NCBI GenBank assembly: GCA_009841015.1
Contig: VXMQ01000005.1
Location: forward strand, 1 to 46,284
Direction: 5' to 3'
Source: Candidatus Palauibacter denitrificans
GTDB lineage: Bacteria; Gemmatimonadota; Gemmatimonadetes; Palauibacterales; Palauibacteraceae
DNA length: 46,284 nt
Positions 17,039 to 25,852 of this stretch are shown one piece after another (within the stretch, counting starts at the first letter, position 1; every line of letters starts with the position of its first letter). The translations under genes were made by a program, and so were the position numbers. The notes beneath the pieces are model-generated. The model saw only the letters and a program-made list of their open reading frames with translations. It made no database searches and had not been told where the DNA came from.

Positions 17039-20000
17039 ATGACCCCTACGTCGCGGGAGTCCCCCGTTGCAATCGTGGGGTACAGCTATCGAATGCCGGG
17101 CGGGATCCGGACGGATTCCGACTTCTGGCGGTTGCTGCGCGAACGCGAGATCGTTCAGGAGCCCGTTGCCGAAAGGTACGGCAGAGGCTATCGGCCGGTT
17201 GGCCGTTTCTCCGGTCCGGGGCGATTTGCGAGTCCTCACGAAGGTCTCATTCGTGAGGACGGCGAGAAGCTGATCGATCCCAAGCTCTTCGGCCTGTCGC
17301 AGGACGAAGTGCTGTCGATGGATCCGCAGGTGCGCATGTTGCTGAACTGCTCCTGGGAGACCTTCGAGCGTGTCGGCTGGGACTTTCACTCACTGCGCAA
17401 CAGCTCCACTGGCGTCTTCATCGGGGCGCAGGTCCCGGCCGTGGCCAGCTGGCGCCCCATGCACGGCGCGGGGCCGTTCGATGTCACGACGATCAGTCTC
17501 GCCATGCTGGCCAACCGGGTGTCGTACCACTTCAACTTGATGGGGCCGTCGATCACGTACTGCACGGCCTGCTCGGCGAGCCTGACCGCCCTCCATTCGG
17601 CCATGACCGCGCTGCGTTGCGGCGACTGTGAACAGGCTGTCGTGGGGTCGGTGAACTACCTCGGGACGTCGCGGCTCAGCGCTTCGTTCAATGCCCTGGG
17701 CGTCATCAGCCCCGATGGCAAGTGCCATTCCTTCGATGCCGACGCAAATGGTTACATCCGTTCGGAGGGAGCGTTCATCTTCGCACTCAAACCCCTGGTG
17801 GCGGCCGAGAGGGACGGGGATCACATCCATGCCGTGATCGAAGGGACCGCCGTCAACGCAGCTGGTGCGGCCGATGGGAGTTCCGGGCTCGCGCAGGGCC
17901 GGTACATCACCGCCCCCACCCGTCACGCGCAGGTAGACCTGATGCGCACGGCCTGCGCGCGCGCCGGGCGCACGCCGGCGGAGTTCGACTACATCGAGGC
18001 GCACGCGACGGGCACGGTGGTCGGGGATCGCATCGAGGGCAACGCGATCCTGGAGGCCTTCGGGGCGGCCGACCGCGACGTGCCGCTGCGGGTCTCCAGC
18101 GTGAAGAGCAATCTGGGGCACATGGAGGCGGCGGCATTCCACTGTGCGCTGCTGAAAGTCATTCTGATGATGCAGCGGCGCACCTTCGCGCCGACTTCAA
18201 GGAACTTCGTCGTCCCGAATCCCGAGATCGACTTCGATAGCGGCCGGATGCAGGTGCAGGCGGAATGCGAACCGTTCCCGGACCGGCCGGTCGTGGTTGG
18301 CATCAATTCGTTCGGCTTTGGCGGCGCCAACGGCCATTGCGTGGTCCGGGAATACCAGCCCCCGCAGCCGCGCGTCTGGTCGTCGCATCCGGCTTCGCGC
18401 GGCGGGTTCATGATCCCGCTTTCGGCCCGCACCGCCGGCGCATTGGCGCAGGGTGCCCGGCGGCTGCGGCAACAACTGGCCGAGAACGGCACCGACCTCT
18501 ATACGGTGGCGGGCAATCTCAGCCGCCGTCGCACGCACTTCGCCGCCCGAACCGCCTTTGCGGTGCGAAATCGGGAGGAGTTGCTCGCGTCGCTCGACGA
18601 ATTCGCCGAAAACCCCTCGAACGTCAGCACGACCGACGATGGTGAACGCCGAATTGCGATGGTGTTTGCGGGCCAGGGGACCCAATGGGCGGGTTGCGGC
18701 CGTGGACTCTACGACGCCGACCCCGTCTTCCGCAGGGCGATCGACGCCGTCGAAGACCACTGGCGAACACACTCGGACACTTCGCTGCGCGACGCCTGCT
18801 TCAACGCACCCCAGGAGGAGCTCAACGAGGTCCGGCTCGCCCAGCCCGCGATCTTCATGATCCAGTGCGCCCTCTTCGAACTCTTCAAGACCTGGGGCGT
18901 GCATCCGGAATGCGTCGTCGGGCACAGTTCGGGCGAGGTCGCGGCTGCCTACGCGTCCGGGGCCCTCTCGCTCGCCGAAGCGACGCGGCTCGTCTACCAC
19001 CGCGCGACGTTGCAGCAGCGCAGGGCCGGTTCGGGCAGGATGCTGGCGATCGGCCTCGATCTCACTGGCGTGGAGGACGTGCTCGACTTGCTCGACATCG
19101 CGTTTCGGCCCGACGGGGATCGACCGATGCAGGTGGAGATTGCCTGCGAGAACGCACCGGCCAGCGTCGTCGCCTGCGGTCCCGAGGCGGAGTTGAGACC
19201 GGTCATGGCGGAGCTGGATCGCCGCAACGTGCAGAACCAGCTGCTTGCGGGGAATATCGCGTTCCATTCCTCAGCCATGGATCCCATCCGGGAGGACGCG
19301 CGCGAGGCCCTGGCGTTCCTGGATGACTGCGCGTTCGACGCCGGGGTCCCCTTCGTGTCGTCCGTGACCGGCGATCGCACGGAACGCCTGGATGGCGCCT
19401 ACTGGTGGACGAATATCCGCGAACCCGTGCACTTCGCGCGCGCGATCGACACGATCGTGCGCGAGTTTCGTCCGGACTTGTTCCTGGAAATCGCCCCTCA
19501 CAGCGCGCTCCAATCGGCGGTGGTCCAGTGTCTGGAACGGACCTCGCCGATGCCGGTCAGCATTCCGAGCCTCCAGCGCGACTCGGACGACCGGCTCGGT
19601 TTTCAGCAGGCTCTCGCGTCGCTGTTCAGGTCCGGCGTCGCTCTCGATTTCGCGGTTCAGTATCCGCGGCCACGGCCGATCGCCCACCTCCTTCCCGGCC
19701 ATCCCCGCGACGAGCAGGCGCTGATCGATCCCCTGACCGACAACGAGTTCTTCGTCCGGCAGGGCGAGTACTCTCACGGCCCTTTGGTGGGCCACCGGGT
19801 GCCGAGCGACCACCTGCTCTTCGAGGCGCGGCTGTCCGAGAAGGACTTTCCCTGGCTGACGGACCATCGCGTTCACCACGCCGCAATCATGCCGGCCGCA
19901 GGCTACATCGAACTCGTCCTTCAGGCGCTGGGGGGCGTTCCCGTTCACTTCGAGGTCCTCGAATTCCTGCAGCCGTGCCCGGTGCCCGGGACGCCGGTGC

Positions 20001-23000
20001 GGCTGCAGACGGCCCTCCATCCGGTTCCCACCGCGCCCGACGAGTTCACCTTCACGATCTCGTCCCGGTCGTACGATGTGGATGCCACGAGCGAGGTCCA
20101 CTGCCGCGGCCGCGTGGCCCTGATCGGGGCCGAGCACCCCGCCGGAGTGCCGGCCCGCCTCGAGGACATCGACCGCTCCTCGTGCGAGACCGTCTTCGCC
20201 CAGCGGAGCGACTTCTACGAACGGATCGAGGCGGTTCTCAGTGAGACCTTCCAGTACGGTCCCTATTTCCAGACCATCCGGCTGTTCGAACTCAACCCTG
20301 AATCCAGGGCCCTGATCGTCGACATCGAGATGGACGAAGAACTCTGGGCGACGGGCCGGGAAGAGGGTTACGTCGGGTGCCCGCCACTGCTCGACGGAGG
20401 GCTGCAGATCTTCCTGTCGCACCTCCTGACCGCTTCCCACCTCTTCGCCATCCCTCAGCGCGCGGAGCGGGCGACGTTCCTGCGCCCGCCCACCGGTCCG
20501 CGGATCACCTGCCACGTGACCAGGCCCAGCGAAGACTGGATGGATGCGAACGAGCGCGGGCAGTACTCGGTTCAGCGTGGCGAGCGCGCCGCCGGCGCGA
20601 TCAGCTTCTACGACAGCGACACCGGGCATCTCATCGCCCACATCGGACAGTACACGTACTTCACCTCGAATCCGCGCTGGAACGACCTGCCGAAGAGCAA
20701 GCACGAAATTGCGTGGCAACCGAAGTTCGTCCCCCGAGGCAAGGCACTGCAGGACCGCCTGCCCGATGGAGAGATCGAGCCGGCCGCCCTGATCGCGGCG
20801 CTCGAACGGGCGGACGGGGACGGAGGATACAGTTGTCATGCGGTCGAGTTTTCCGGATCCCGCGAACCGGACCGGACCATGCTCGCCGACTGTCTGGACC
20901 ACTTGACGCGCCCGGACGCCCGATCCGAGTTCTGGCTCGTGAGCGACAGCGAGGAGACGGCCCGGGTCCACTATGACGCCTTCAACCAGCAGGATGCGGC
21001 GCTGCGCTTCCAGGGTCTCGACCCGGCATCCGGGTCCTCAACAGACGAGGGGCTCCTTCGCCCCGGCAGCGTCGAGATCATGTTCCTGCACGGGTCGGAC
21101 GACTTCCCCGGCTCGGACGGCTGGCAGTTCCTGCAACGCCTGAGCGTCGAGGGAGGGTTGGCCCTGGTCCGTCACACAGACGGCGACAGCATCGAGCCCG
21201 GAGAGGGGTGGACGATCGTCAGGGCCGGTCGGCGTACCACGCTGTTGCAGGCTCCGCACGCCCACGACGCCGAAACCGCGGACCGTCCGCTTCCGGGGCC
21301 GCGCTGGGTGTTGGGAGAGCCGTCAAGCTGGGCGGCTGGTTGGACCAAGCTTCTGGATGCCCCCGACACCGTGCGACCCATCCCTCACGAGGCCGTCGTC
21401 AAGGGACAGTTCGAATCGCTCGAGGCCTGGGGGCAGGCGACCGACCTGCGCGCGATCGACTACTTCTGCGGCACCGACCCCGAGGATCCGACGGGCGAGA
21501 GGGCGGCCGCGCACTTCATCGGGTTTGTCCAGGCGCTCGTGTCCGCCCGGCGGGCGGACGCGAACCATGTCTGTCGCCTCAGCGTGGTCACCTGCCGTGC
21601 GGCCCTCGACGTGGAACACCCGCGGGGAAGTGCGCTGTGGGGCGCCGTGCGCAGCATGGCCATGGAGGTCGGCGACGAAGCGAAGCTCGATTTTCGCCTG
21701 GTGGACCTTGGCGACGCGGATGATCTCCGGACGCTCGCCCGGCTGGCGCGGCGCGACCTGCGCGAGCGGGAACTGGCCGTGCGGGAGAACCGGCTGTGGG
21801 TGCCGCGCATTTCCAGCATCAGGAAGCGGTACTCCCAGGTCGCCGCGGGCGACGACGCGGAGTATCGGCTGACGCTGGACAACCCGGGCCAGATCGCCGG
21901 CCTCCAGATGAAGACGTACGAACTCCCTCCCGTCGGGCCGAACGATGTGCACATCGACGTCGAAGCCGCGGCGCTCAACTTCCGCGACGTGATGGTCACG
22001 CTGGGGCTGCTGCCCGCCCTCGCATACGAGCGTTCGGCACTCGGACGCGAGGTGGGGATGGAGGGGAGCGGCACGGTCCGGCGGATCGGCTCGGAGGTGC
22101 GGCACTGTGCGGTCGGCGACCGGGTCGCGTTCATCGCCGGCGGTTGCATCGCCAACCACGCGGTTGTCCCCGAATACCTCGTCTTCGCCAAGCCGGATCG
22201 GCTCAGCACGGAGGAGGCCGCGTCGACGCTGTCGGTCTACGTCACGGCGTACTACTCGCTGATTCACCTGGCCCGCCTCCGGGAGGGCCAGCGTGTCCTG
22301 ATACACTCCGCGATGGGTGGGGTCGGACAGGCCGCGATCGCCCTGGCCAGGCACGTTGGCGCCGAGATCTACGCGACGGCCGGCAGCGCGAGCAAACGTG
22401 AGCAACTCCTGGCGATGGGAGTGCGAGGCGCCTTCGATTCGCACAGCTATGACTGGTACGACGACCTGATGGCGGCGACCGGCGGCGAGGGGGTGGACGT
22501 CGTGCTGAACTCCTTGGCCGGGAGGCACATCGAACTGTGTCTGCGGGCGCTCCGTCCGGGCGGCTGGCACTGCGAAATCGGAAAGATCGACATCTACGCC
22601 GACAACGACCTCGGGCTGCGGATCTTCCGGAAGAATCTCCGCTTCGCGGCCATCGACGTGGACCGTCTGATGCTGGACGATCCCGACCTGACGCGCGAGA
22701 TCTCCGAAACCTGCATGGACCTGCTGGGGCGGGGTGCGCTGCCGCCGCTCCCCGTCACCGTTTTTCCCTACCGGGACTACGGCAAGGCGCTGCGCCTGAT
22801 GACGACCGGCGGGCATCAGGGCAAGCTGGTGCTCAAAGCGCCGCAAGACAGCACGGATCCCGGATTTCCCATCGCGGACATCCGCCCTCTCTTCGACCCC
22901 GAAGCGACCTATCTCGTGACGGGCGGCCTGGGCGGTTTCGGGCTGCGCCTGATCCCCTACCTGGTCGCGTCCGGCGCGCGGCACCTCACGCTGATGGACC

Positions 23001-24058
23001 GCGACCCCCAGCGTCGCCGAGACGCCGAGTGGGTCCGGCGCGCGAGTGCGCTCGTCTACATGGAAGCCGAAGCCGAAATCGACATCGTGCCCGGGGACGT
23101 GGCCGTGGAAGCCGACGTTCAACGCTGTGTCCGGCAGCTCAAGCGGCCGCTCAAGGGCGTCTTCCATCTCGCCGGCGCACTGGATGACCGCCTGCTCGAC
23201 GACATGTCGATGGAGTCGCTGCAGAGAGTGTTTGCGCCCAAGGCCTCCGGCGCGCTTCATCTTCACGAGGCCACCGCCGGCCTCGAACTCGATCACTTCG
23301 TCCTCTTCTCGTCCACCGCCTCGATGCTGGGCAATCCGGGGCAGATCAACTACAGCGGGGCCAACGGCTTCCTGGACGGCCTGGCCGGGGCGCGCCACCG
23401 GCAGGGCCTGCCCTGCCTGACGTACAACATGCCCGCCGTGGCCGACGCGGGCATGGCCGCGCGTAGTCTTCCGGTACTGCGCATGATGCGCGCCGCGGGG
23501 ATGCCGCCGGTGAGCTCCGACCTCGCCATCGCCAACCTCGACTACGCATTACGCACGCTCTCCGACCGACCCCACCTCGTCACCTCGCTCTTCGAGCGTC
23601 CGGCGTGGACGGTCGACTTCCCGGACTACATGCGGATCGGGCGGGTGATGCACAATCACGATGCCTTCGAGGCGGGCTCCGGCGGAGAACTCACACTCGA
23701 GAGCGTCGTGGAGCAGATCGCCGCCAAGGTCGCCGAACTCTGCGGCCACGAGGACGGCGAGGTGGACGAACCACTGTCAAGTTTCGGGTTGACCTCCATC
23801 TCCGTGGCCGAACTCGGGACGTTCATTCAGGCCGAATTCAACTACCGCGTCAGCGCGCTCGAGCTCATGACCACCGCCTCGTCCCTGTCGCTGGCGGAGG
23901 GCATCATTCACGGCAAGGAAGCCGCCGGGGAGGATGAAGCCGAGACGGACGGGGACGGATCCGGCCGCACCGCTGAGGTCTCCCGGCCACGGGCCCGCCG
24001 CACCCCGTCCGCGTTCGCGAACGCCCCGGAGGATCACTTCCTGGAAGAGGCGACCTGA
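17039..24058 (+). CDS. Highly reducing monomodular type I PKS (KS-AT-DH-(MT remnant)-ER-KR-ACP)
   Basis: Iterative-type polyketide synthase of 2339 residues expected to make a fully reduced chain. KS about 9-440: Cys178 in TACSASL, His in EAHATGT, His in KSNLGHMEAAA. AT about 538-860: Ser630 in GHSSG, with IAFH where malonyl-specific ATs have HAFH. DH about 905-1215: His943 (the motif Gly four residues later is His) and Asp1119 in LLDGGLQ. Residues 1220-1600 hold a shortened methyltransferase-like region with no visible SAM-binding glycine motif, plus a structural KR half. ER about 1615-1940 has LNFRDVM and GGVGQAA. KR about 1955-2140 has GGLGGFG, Ser2092, Tyr2105 and a B-type LDD. ACP about 2220-2295 has Ser2253 in GLTSIS. 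There is no thioesterase, which fits release by the downstream reductase. Confidence 0.95.
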   Translation: MTPTSRESPVAIVGYSYRMPGGIRTDSDFWRLLREREIVQEPVAERYGRGYRPVGRFSGPGRFASPHEGLIREDGEKLIDPKLFGLSQDEVLSMDPQVRMLLNCSWETFERVGWDFHSLRNSSTGVFIGAQVPAVASWRPMHGAGPFDVTTISLAMLANRVSYHFNLMGPSITYCTACSASLTALHSAMTALRCGDCEQAVVGSVNYLGTSRLSASFNALGVISPDGKCHSFDADANGYIRSEGAFIFALKPLVAAERDGDHIHAVIEGTAVNAAGAADGSSGLAQGRYITAPTRHAQVDLMRTACARAGRTPAEFDYIEAHATGTVVGDRIEGNAILEAFGAADRDVPLRVSSVKSNLGHMEAAAFHCALLKVILMMQRRTFAPTSRNFVVPNPEIDFDSGRMQVQAECEPFPDRPVVVGINSFGFGGANGHCVVREYQPPQPRVWSSHPASRGGFMIPLSARTAGALAQGARRLRQQLAENGTDLYTVAGNLSRRRTHFAARTAFAVRNREELLASLDEFAENPSNVSTTDDGERRIAMVFAGQGTQWAGCGRGLYDADPVFRRAIDAVEDHWRTHSDTSLRDACFNAPQEELNEVRLAQPAIFMIQCALFELFKTWGVHPECVVGHSSGEVAAAYASGALSLAEATRLVYHRATLQQRRAGSGRMLAIGLDLTGVEDVLDLLDIAFRPDGDRPMQVEIACENAPASVVACGPEAELRPVMAELDRRNVQNQLLAGNIAFHSSAMDPIREDAREALAFLDDCAFDAGVPFVSSVTGDRTERLDGAYWWTNIREPVHFARAIDTIVREFRPDLFLEIAPHSALQSAVVQCLERTSPMPVSIPSLQRDSDDRLGFQQALASLFRSGVALDFAVQYPRPRPIAHLLPGHPRDEQALIDPLTDNEFFVRQGEYSHGPLVGHRVPSDHLLFEARLSEKDFPWLTDHRVHHAAIMPAAGYIELVLQALGGVPVHFEVLEFLQPCPVPGTPVRLQTALHPVPTAPDEFTFTISSRSYDVDATSEVHCRGRVALIGAEHPAGVPARLEDIDRSSCETVFAQRSDFYERIEAVLSETFQYGPYFQTIRLFELNPESRALIVDIEMDEELWATGREEGYVGCPPLLDGGLQIFLSHLLTASHLFAIPQRAERATFLRPPTGPRITCHVTRPSEDWMDANERGQYSVQRGERAAGAISFYDSDTGHLIAHIGQYTYFTSNPRWNDLPKSKHEIAWQPKFVPRGKALQDRLPDGEIEPAALIAALERADGDGGYSCHAVEFSGSREPDRTMLADCLDHLTRPDARSEFWLVSDSEETARVHYDAFNQQDAALRFQGLDPASGSSTDEGLLRPGSVEIMFLHGSDDFPGSDGWQFLQRLSVEGGLALVRHTDGDSIEPGEGWTIVRAGRRTTLLQAPHAHDAETADRPLPGPRWVLGEPSSWAAGWTKLLDAPDTVRPIPHEAVVKGQFESLEAWGQATDLRAIDYFCGTDPEDPTGERAAAHFIGFVQALVSARRADANHVCRLSVVTCRAALDVEHPRGSALWGAVRSMAMEVGDEAKLDFRLVDLGDADDLRTLARLARRDLRERELAVRENRLWVPRISSIRKRYSQVAAGDDAEYRLTLDNPGQIAGLQMKTYELPPVGPNDVHIDVEAAALNFRDVMVTLGLLPALAYERSALGREVGMEGSGTVRRIGSEVRHCAVGDRVAFIAGGCIANHAVVPEYLVFAKPDRLSTEEAASTLSVYVTAYYSLIHLARLREGQRVLIHSAMGGVGQAAIALARHVGAEIYATAGSASKREQLLAMGVRGAFDSHSYDWYDDLMAATGGEGVDVVLNSLAGRHIELCLRALRPGGWHCEIGKIDIYADNDLGLRIFRKNLRFAAIDVDRLMLDDPDLTREISETCMDLLGRGALPPLPVTVFPYRDYGKALRLMTTGGHQGKLVLKAPQDSTDPGFPIADIRPLFDPEATYLVTGGLGGFGLRLIPYLVASGARHLTLMDRDPQRRRDAEWVRRASALVYMEAEAEIDIVPGDVAVEADVQRCVRQLKRPLKGVFHLAGALDDRLLDDMSMESLQRVFAPKASGALHLHEATAGLELDHFVLFSSTASMLGNPGQINYSGANGFLDGLAGARHRQGLPCLTYNMPAVADAGMAARSLPVLRMMRAAGMPPVSSDLAIANLDYALRTLSDRPHLVTSLFERPAWTVDFPDYMRIGRVMHNHDAFEAGSGGELTLESVVEQIAAKVAELCGHEDGEVDEPLSSFGLTSISVAELGTFIQAEFNYRVSALELMTTASSLSLAEGIIHGKEAAGEDEAETDGDGSGRTAEVSRPRARRTPSAFANAPEDHFLEEAT

Positions 24059-24061
24059 GCC

Positions 24062-25852
24062 ATGCCGAACGCGCTCCTCCTCTACCCCAGGCACCCTCCC
24101 ACCTACTGGGGCAACAACTTCGCCCTGGACCTTCTGGGCATCCGGGCCGCCTTTCCACCGCTCGGCCTGCTCACCGTGGCAGCGATGTTCCCGTCCCGGT
24201 ACAACCTCCGCGTGGTCGACCTCAACGTCACCTCGCTCGAGGACCGCGATCTGGAGTGGGCGGATCTCGCCTTCACGTCGACCATGATCGTCCAGCGCCC
24301 GTCGCTCGAGCAGGTCGTGGAGCGCTGCAACCGGGCCGGGATTCCGGTCATCGCCGGCGGACCTCACCCCACGACCTTCCACCGCGAAATGGAGGGCATC
24401 GACCACTTCGTCCTCGACGAGGTCGAGGAGACCTTCCCCGCCTTCCTGCACGACCTGGAAAACGGCACCGCGAAGGAGGTCTATCGAGCGCCGCGAAAGC
24501 CGGATGTGACCGTCACGCCGCTTCCGCGCTTCGACCTCATCGACATGAACGACTACTACTCCATGTGCCTCCAGTTCTCGCGGGGCTGCCCCTTCGACTG
24601 CGAGTTCTGCGACATTACCAAGCTGTACGGCCGCGTGTCGCGCACGAAGACGCCCGAGCAGATGGTGGCCGAGTTCGATCACCTGCACGAACTGGGCTGG
24701 CGCGGCCCGCTCTTCCTCGTCGATGACAACTTCATCGGCAACAAGCGCGAGGTGACGCGTCTCCTGCCGGCGATCGCCGAGTGGCAGAAGGAGCGCGGGT
24801 ATCCGTTTACGCTGTCTACCGAGGCCAGCGTGAACCTGGTCCGCATGAACGACCTCATGGACGTCATGATCGAGGCCGGCTTCGACACCGTCTTCCTGGG
24901 TATCGAGACGCCCAATCCAAAGGCTCTCAAGAAGATGAAGAAGCCTCAGAACATCAACGTGCGCGACGACAACTACCTGTTCACCGCCGTGCGCAAGATC
25001 CAGCAGAAGGGGATGCAGGTGCAGGGCGGCTTCATCCTCGGCCTCGATGAGGATGACGAGAGCGCGTTCGATGCCCAGATCGACTTCATTCAGGAAACCG
25101 GAATCCCAATCGCGCTGGTCGGCCTGCTCACCGCACTCAAGGACACCAACCTTTGGGCGCGTCTCGAGCAGGAAGGCCGACTGCTGGGCAAGCCCATCGA
25201 GATCAACGCGACCTCGCTGAACTTCAGGCCGCAGATGAATCCCGCGACATTGGTGGAGGGGTATCTGCGGGTCATCGGGACGATCTACGATTCGACGCTC
25301 GAGAACTATTTTGAACGCTGTCTGACTTTGCTGAAACACCTCAACCCCGTGCCGCACATCCACAAGCCGGTGAGCGAGCACGCGCTCTATGCGGGGATCA
25401 TGGGGATCCGGCGGCGCCTGACCGCGGACCAGCTTCCGGCGTTCTCACGGTACGTCGCGAAGGTCTCCAAAGACCATCCCCGCATGATGCCCCTGGCGAT
25501 TCGACTCGCCGCGACGGGTCATCACTGCGAGAAGTTCACCCGTCAGCAGACCGTCATCCGCGAATTCAAGGAGTACCTGAACTCGGAACTGGCGACCGTC
25601 CGCGATACGCGACCGCGGTCGAAGCCGAGACGGGGCGCGGAGACTGGGCTCAGAAAGGCGGCGCTCAGCCGGGCCAATGCCCGGCGGAGGGCCATCCCGG
25701 AGGAATTCCGCTACGCCGGAGACGGGATCTCCGAAGCCGTCGCGGCCTTTCAACTCGCGCTGAATCCCGAGATCCACCCAACCCCGGCGACCCGTGGGAG
25801 CTTGCCAGTTGTGGGCGAGACCCGGGATCCCGGTGGAGCGGGCCGTGCCTGA
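24062..25852 (+). CDS. Cobalamin-type radical SAM enzyme with DUF4070-like C-terminus
   Basis: Predicted B12-dependent radical SAM protein of 596 residues. N-terminal cobalamin-binding-like domain about 1-150 (LLYPRHPPTYWG, PPLGLLTVAAMF, VIAGGPHPTTF; no DxHxxG is visible, as in many class members). The radical SAM core about 165-370 carries the 4Fe-4S cysteines Cys176, Cys180 and Cys183 in RGCPFDCEFCD. The region after 380 resembles the DUF4070 tail found in hopanoid C-methylases such as HpnP. It starts 3 bp after the PKS stop, and its own stop lies inside the start of the reductase-sulfotransferase gene. The likely role is C-methylation of the polyketide chain at an unactivated carbon, an inference from family and context. 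The last 90 residues are Arg/Pro-rich and unrecognised. Confidence 0.9.
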   Translation: MPNALLLYPRHPPTYWGNNFALDLLGIRAAFPPLGLLTVAAMFPSRYNLRVVDLNVTSLEDRDLEWADLAFTSTMIVQRPSLEQVVERCNRAGIPVIAGGPHPTTFHREMEGIDHFVLDEVEETFPAFLHDLENGTAKEVYRAPRKPDVTVTPLPRFDLIDMNDYYSMCLQFSRGCPFDCEFCDITKLYGRVSRTKTPEQMVAEFDHLHELGWRGPLFLVDDNFIGNKREVTRLLPAIAEWQKERGYPFTLSTEASVNLVRMNDLMDVMIEAGFDTVFLGIETPNPKALKKMKKPQNINVRDDNYLFTAVRKIQQKGMQVQGGFILGLDEDDESAFDAQIDFIQETGIPIALVGLLTALKDTNLWARLEQEGRLLGKPIEINATSLNFRPQMNPATLVEGYLRVIGTIYDSTLENYFERCLTLLKHLNPVPHIHKPVSEHALYAGIMGIRRRLTADQLPAFSRYVAKVSKDHPRMMPLAIRLAATGHHCEKFTRQQTVIREFKEYLNSELATVRDTRPRSKPRRGAETGLRKAALSRANARRRAIPEEFRYAGDGISEAVAAFQLALNPEIHPTPATRGSLPVVGETRDPGGAGRA

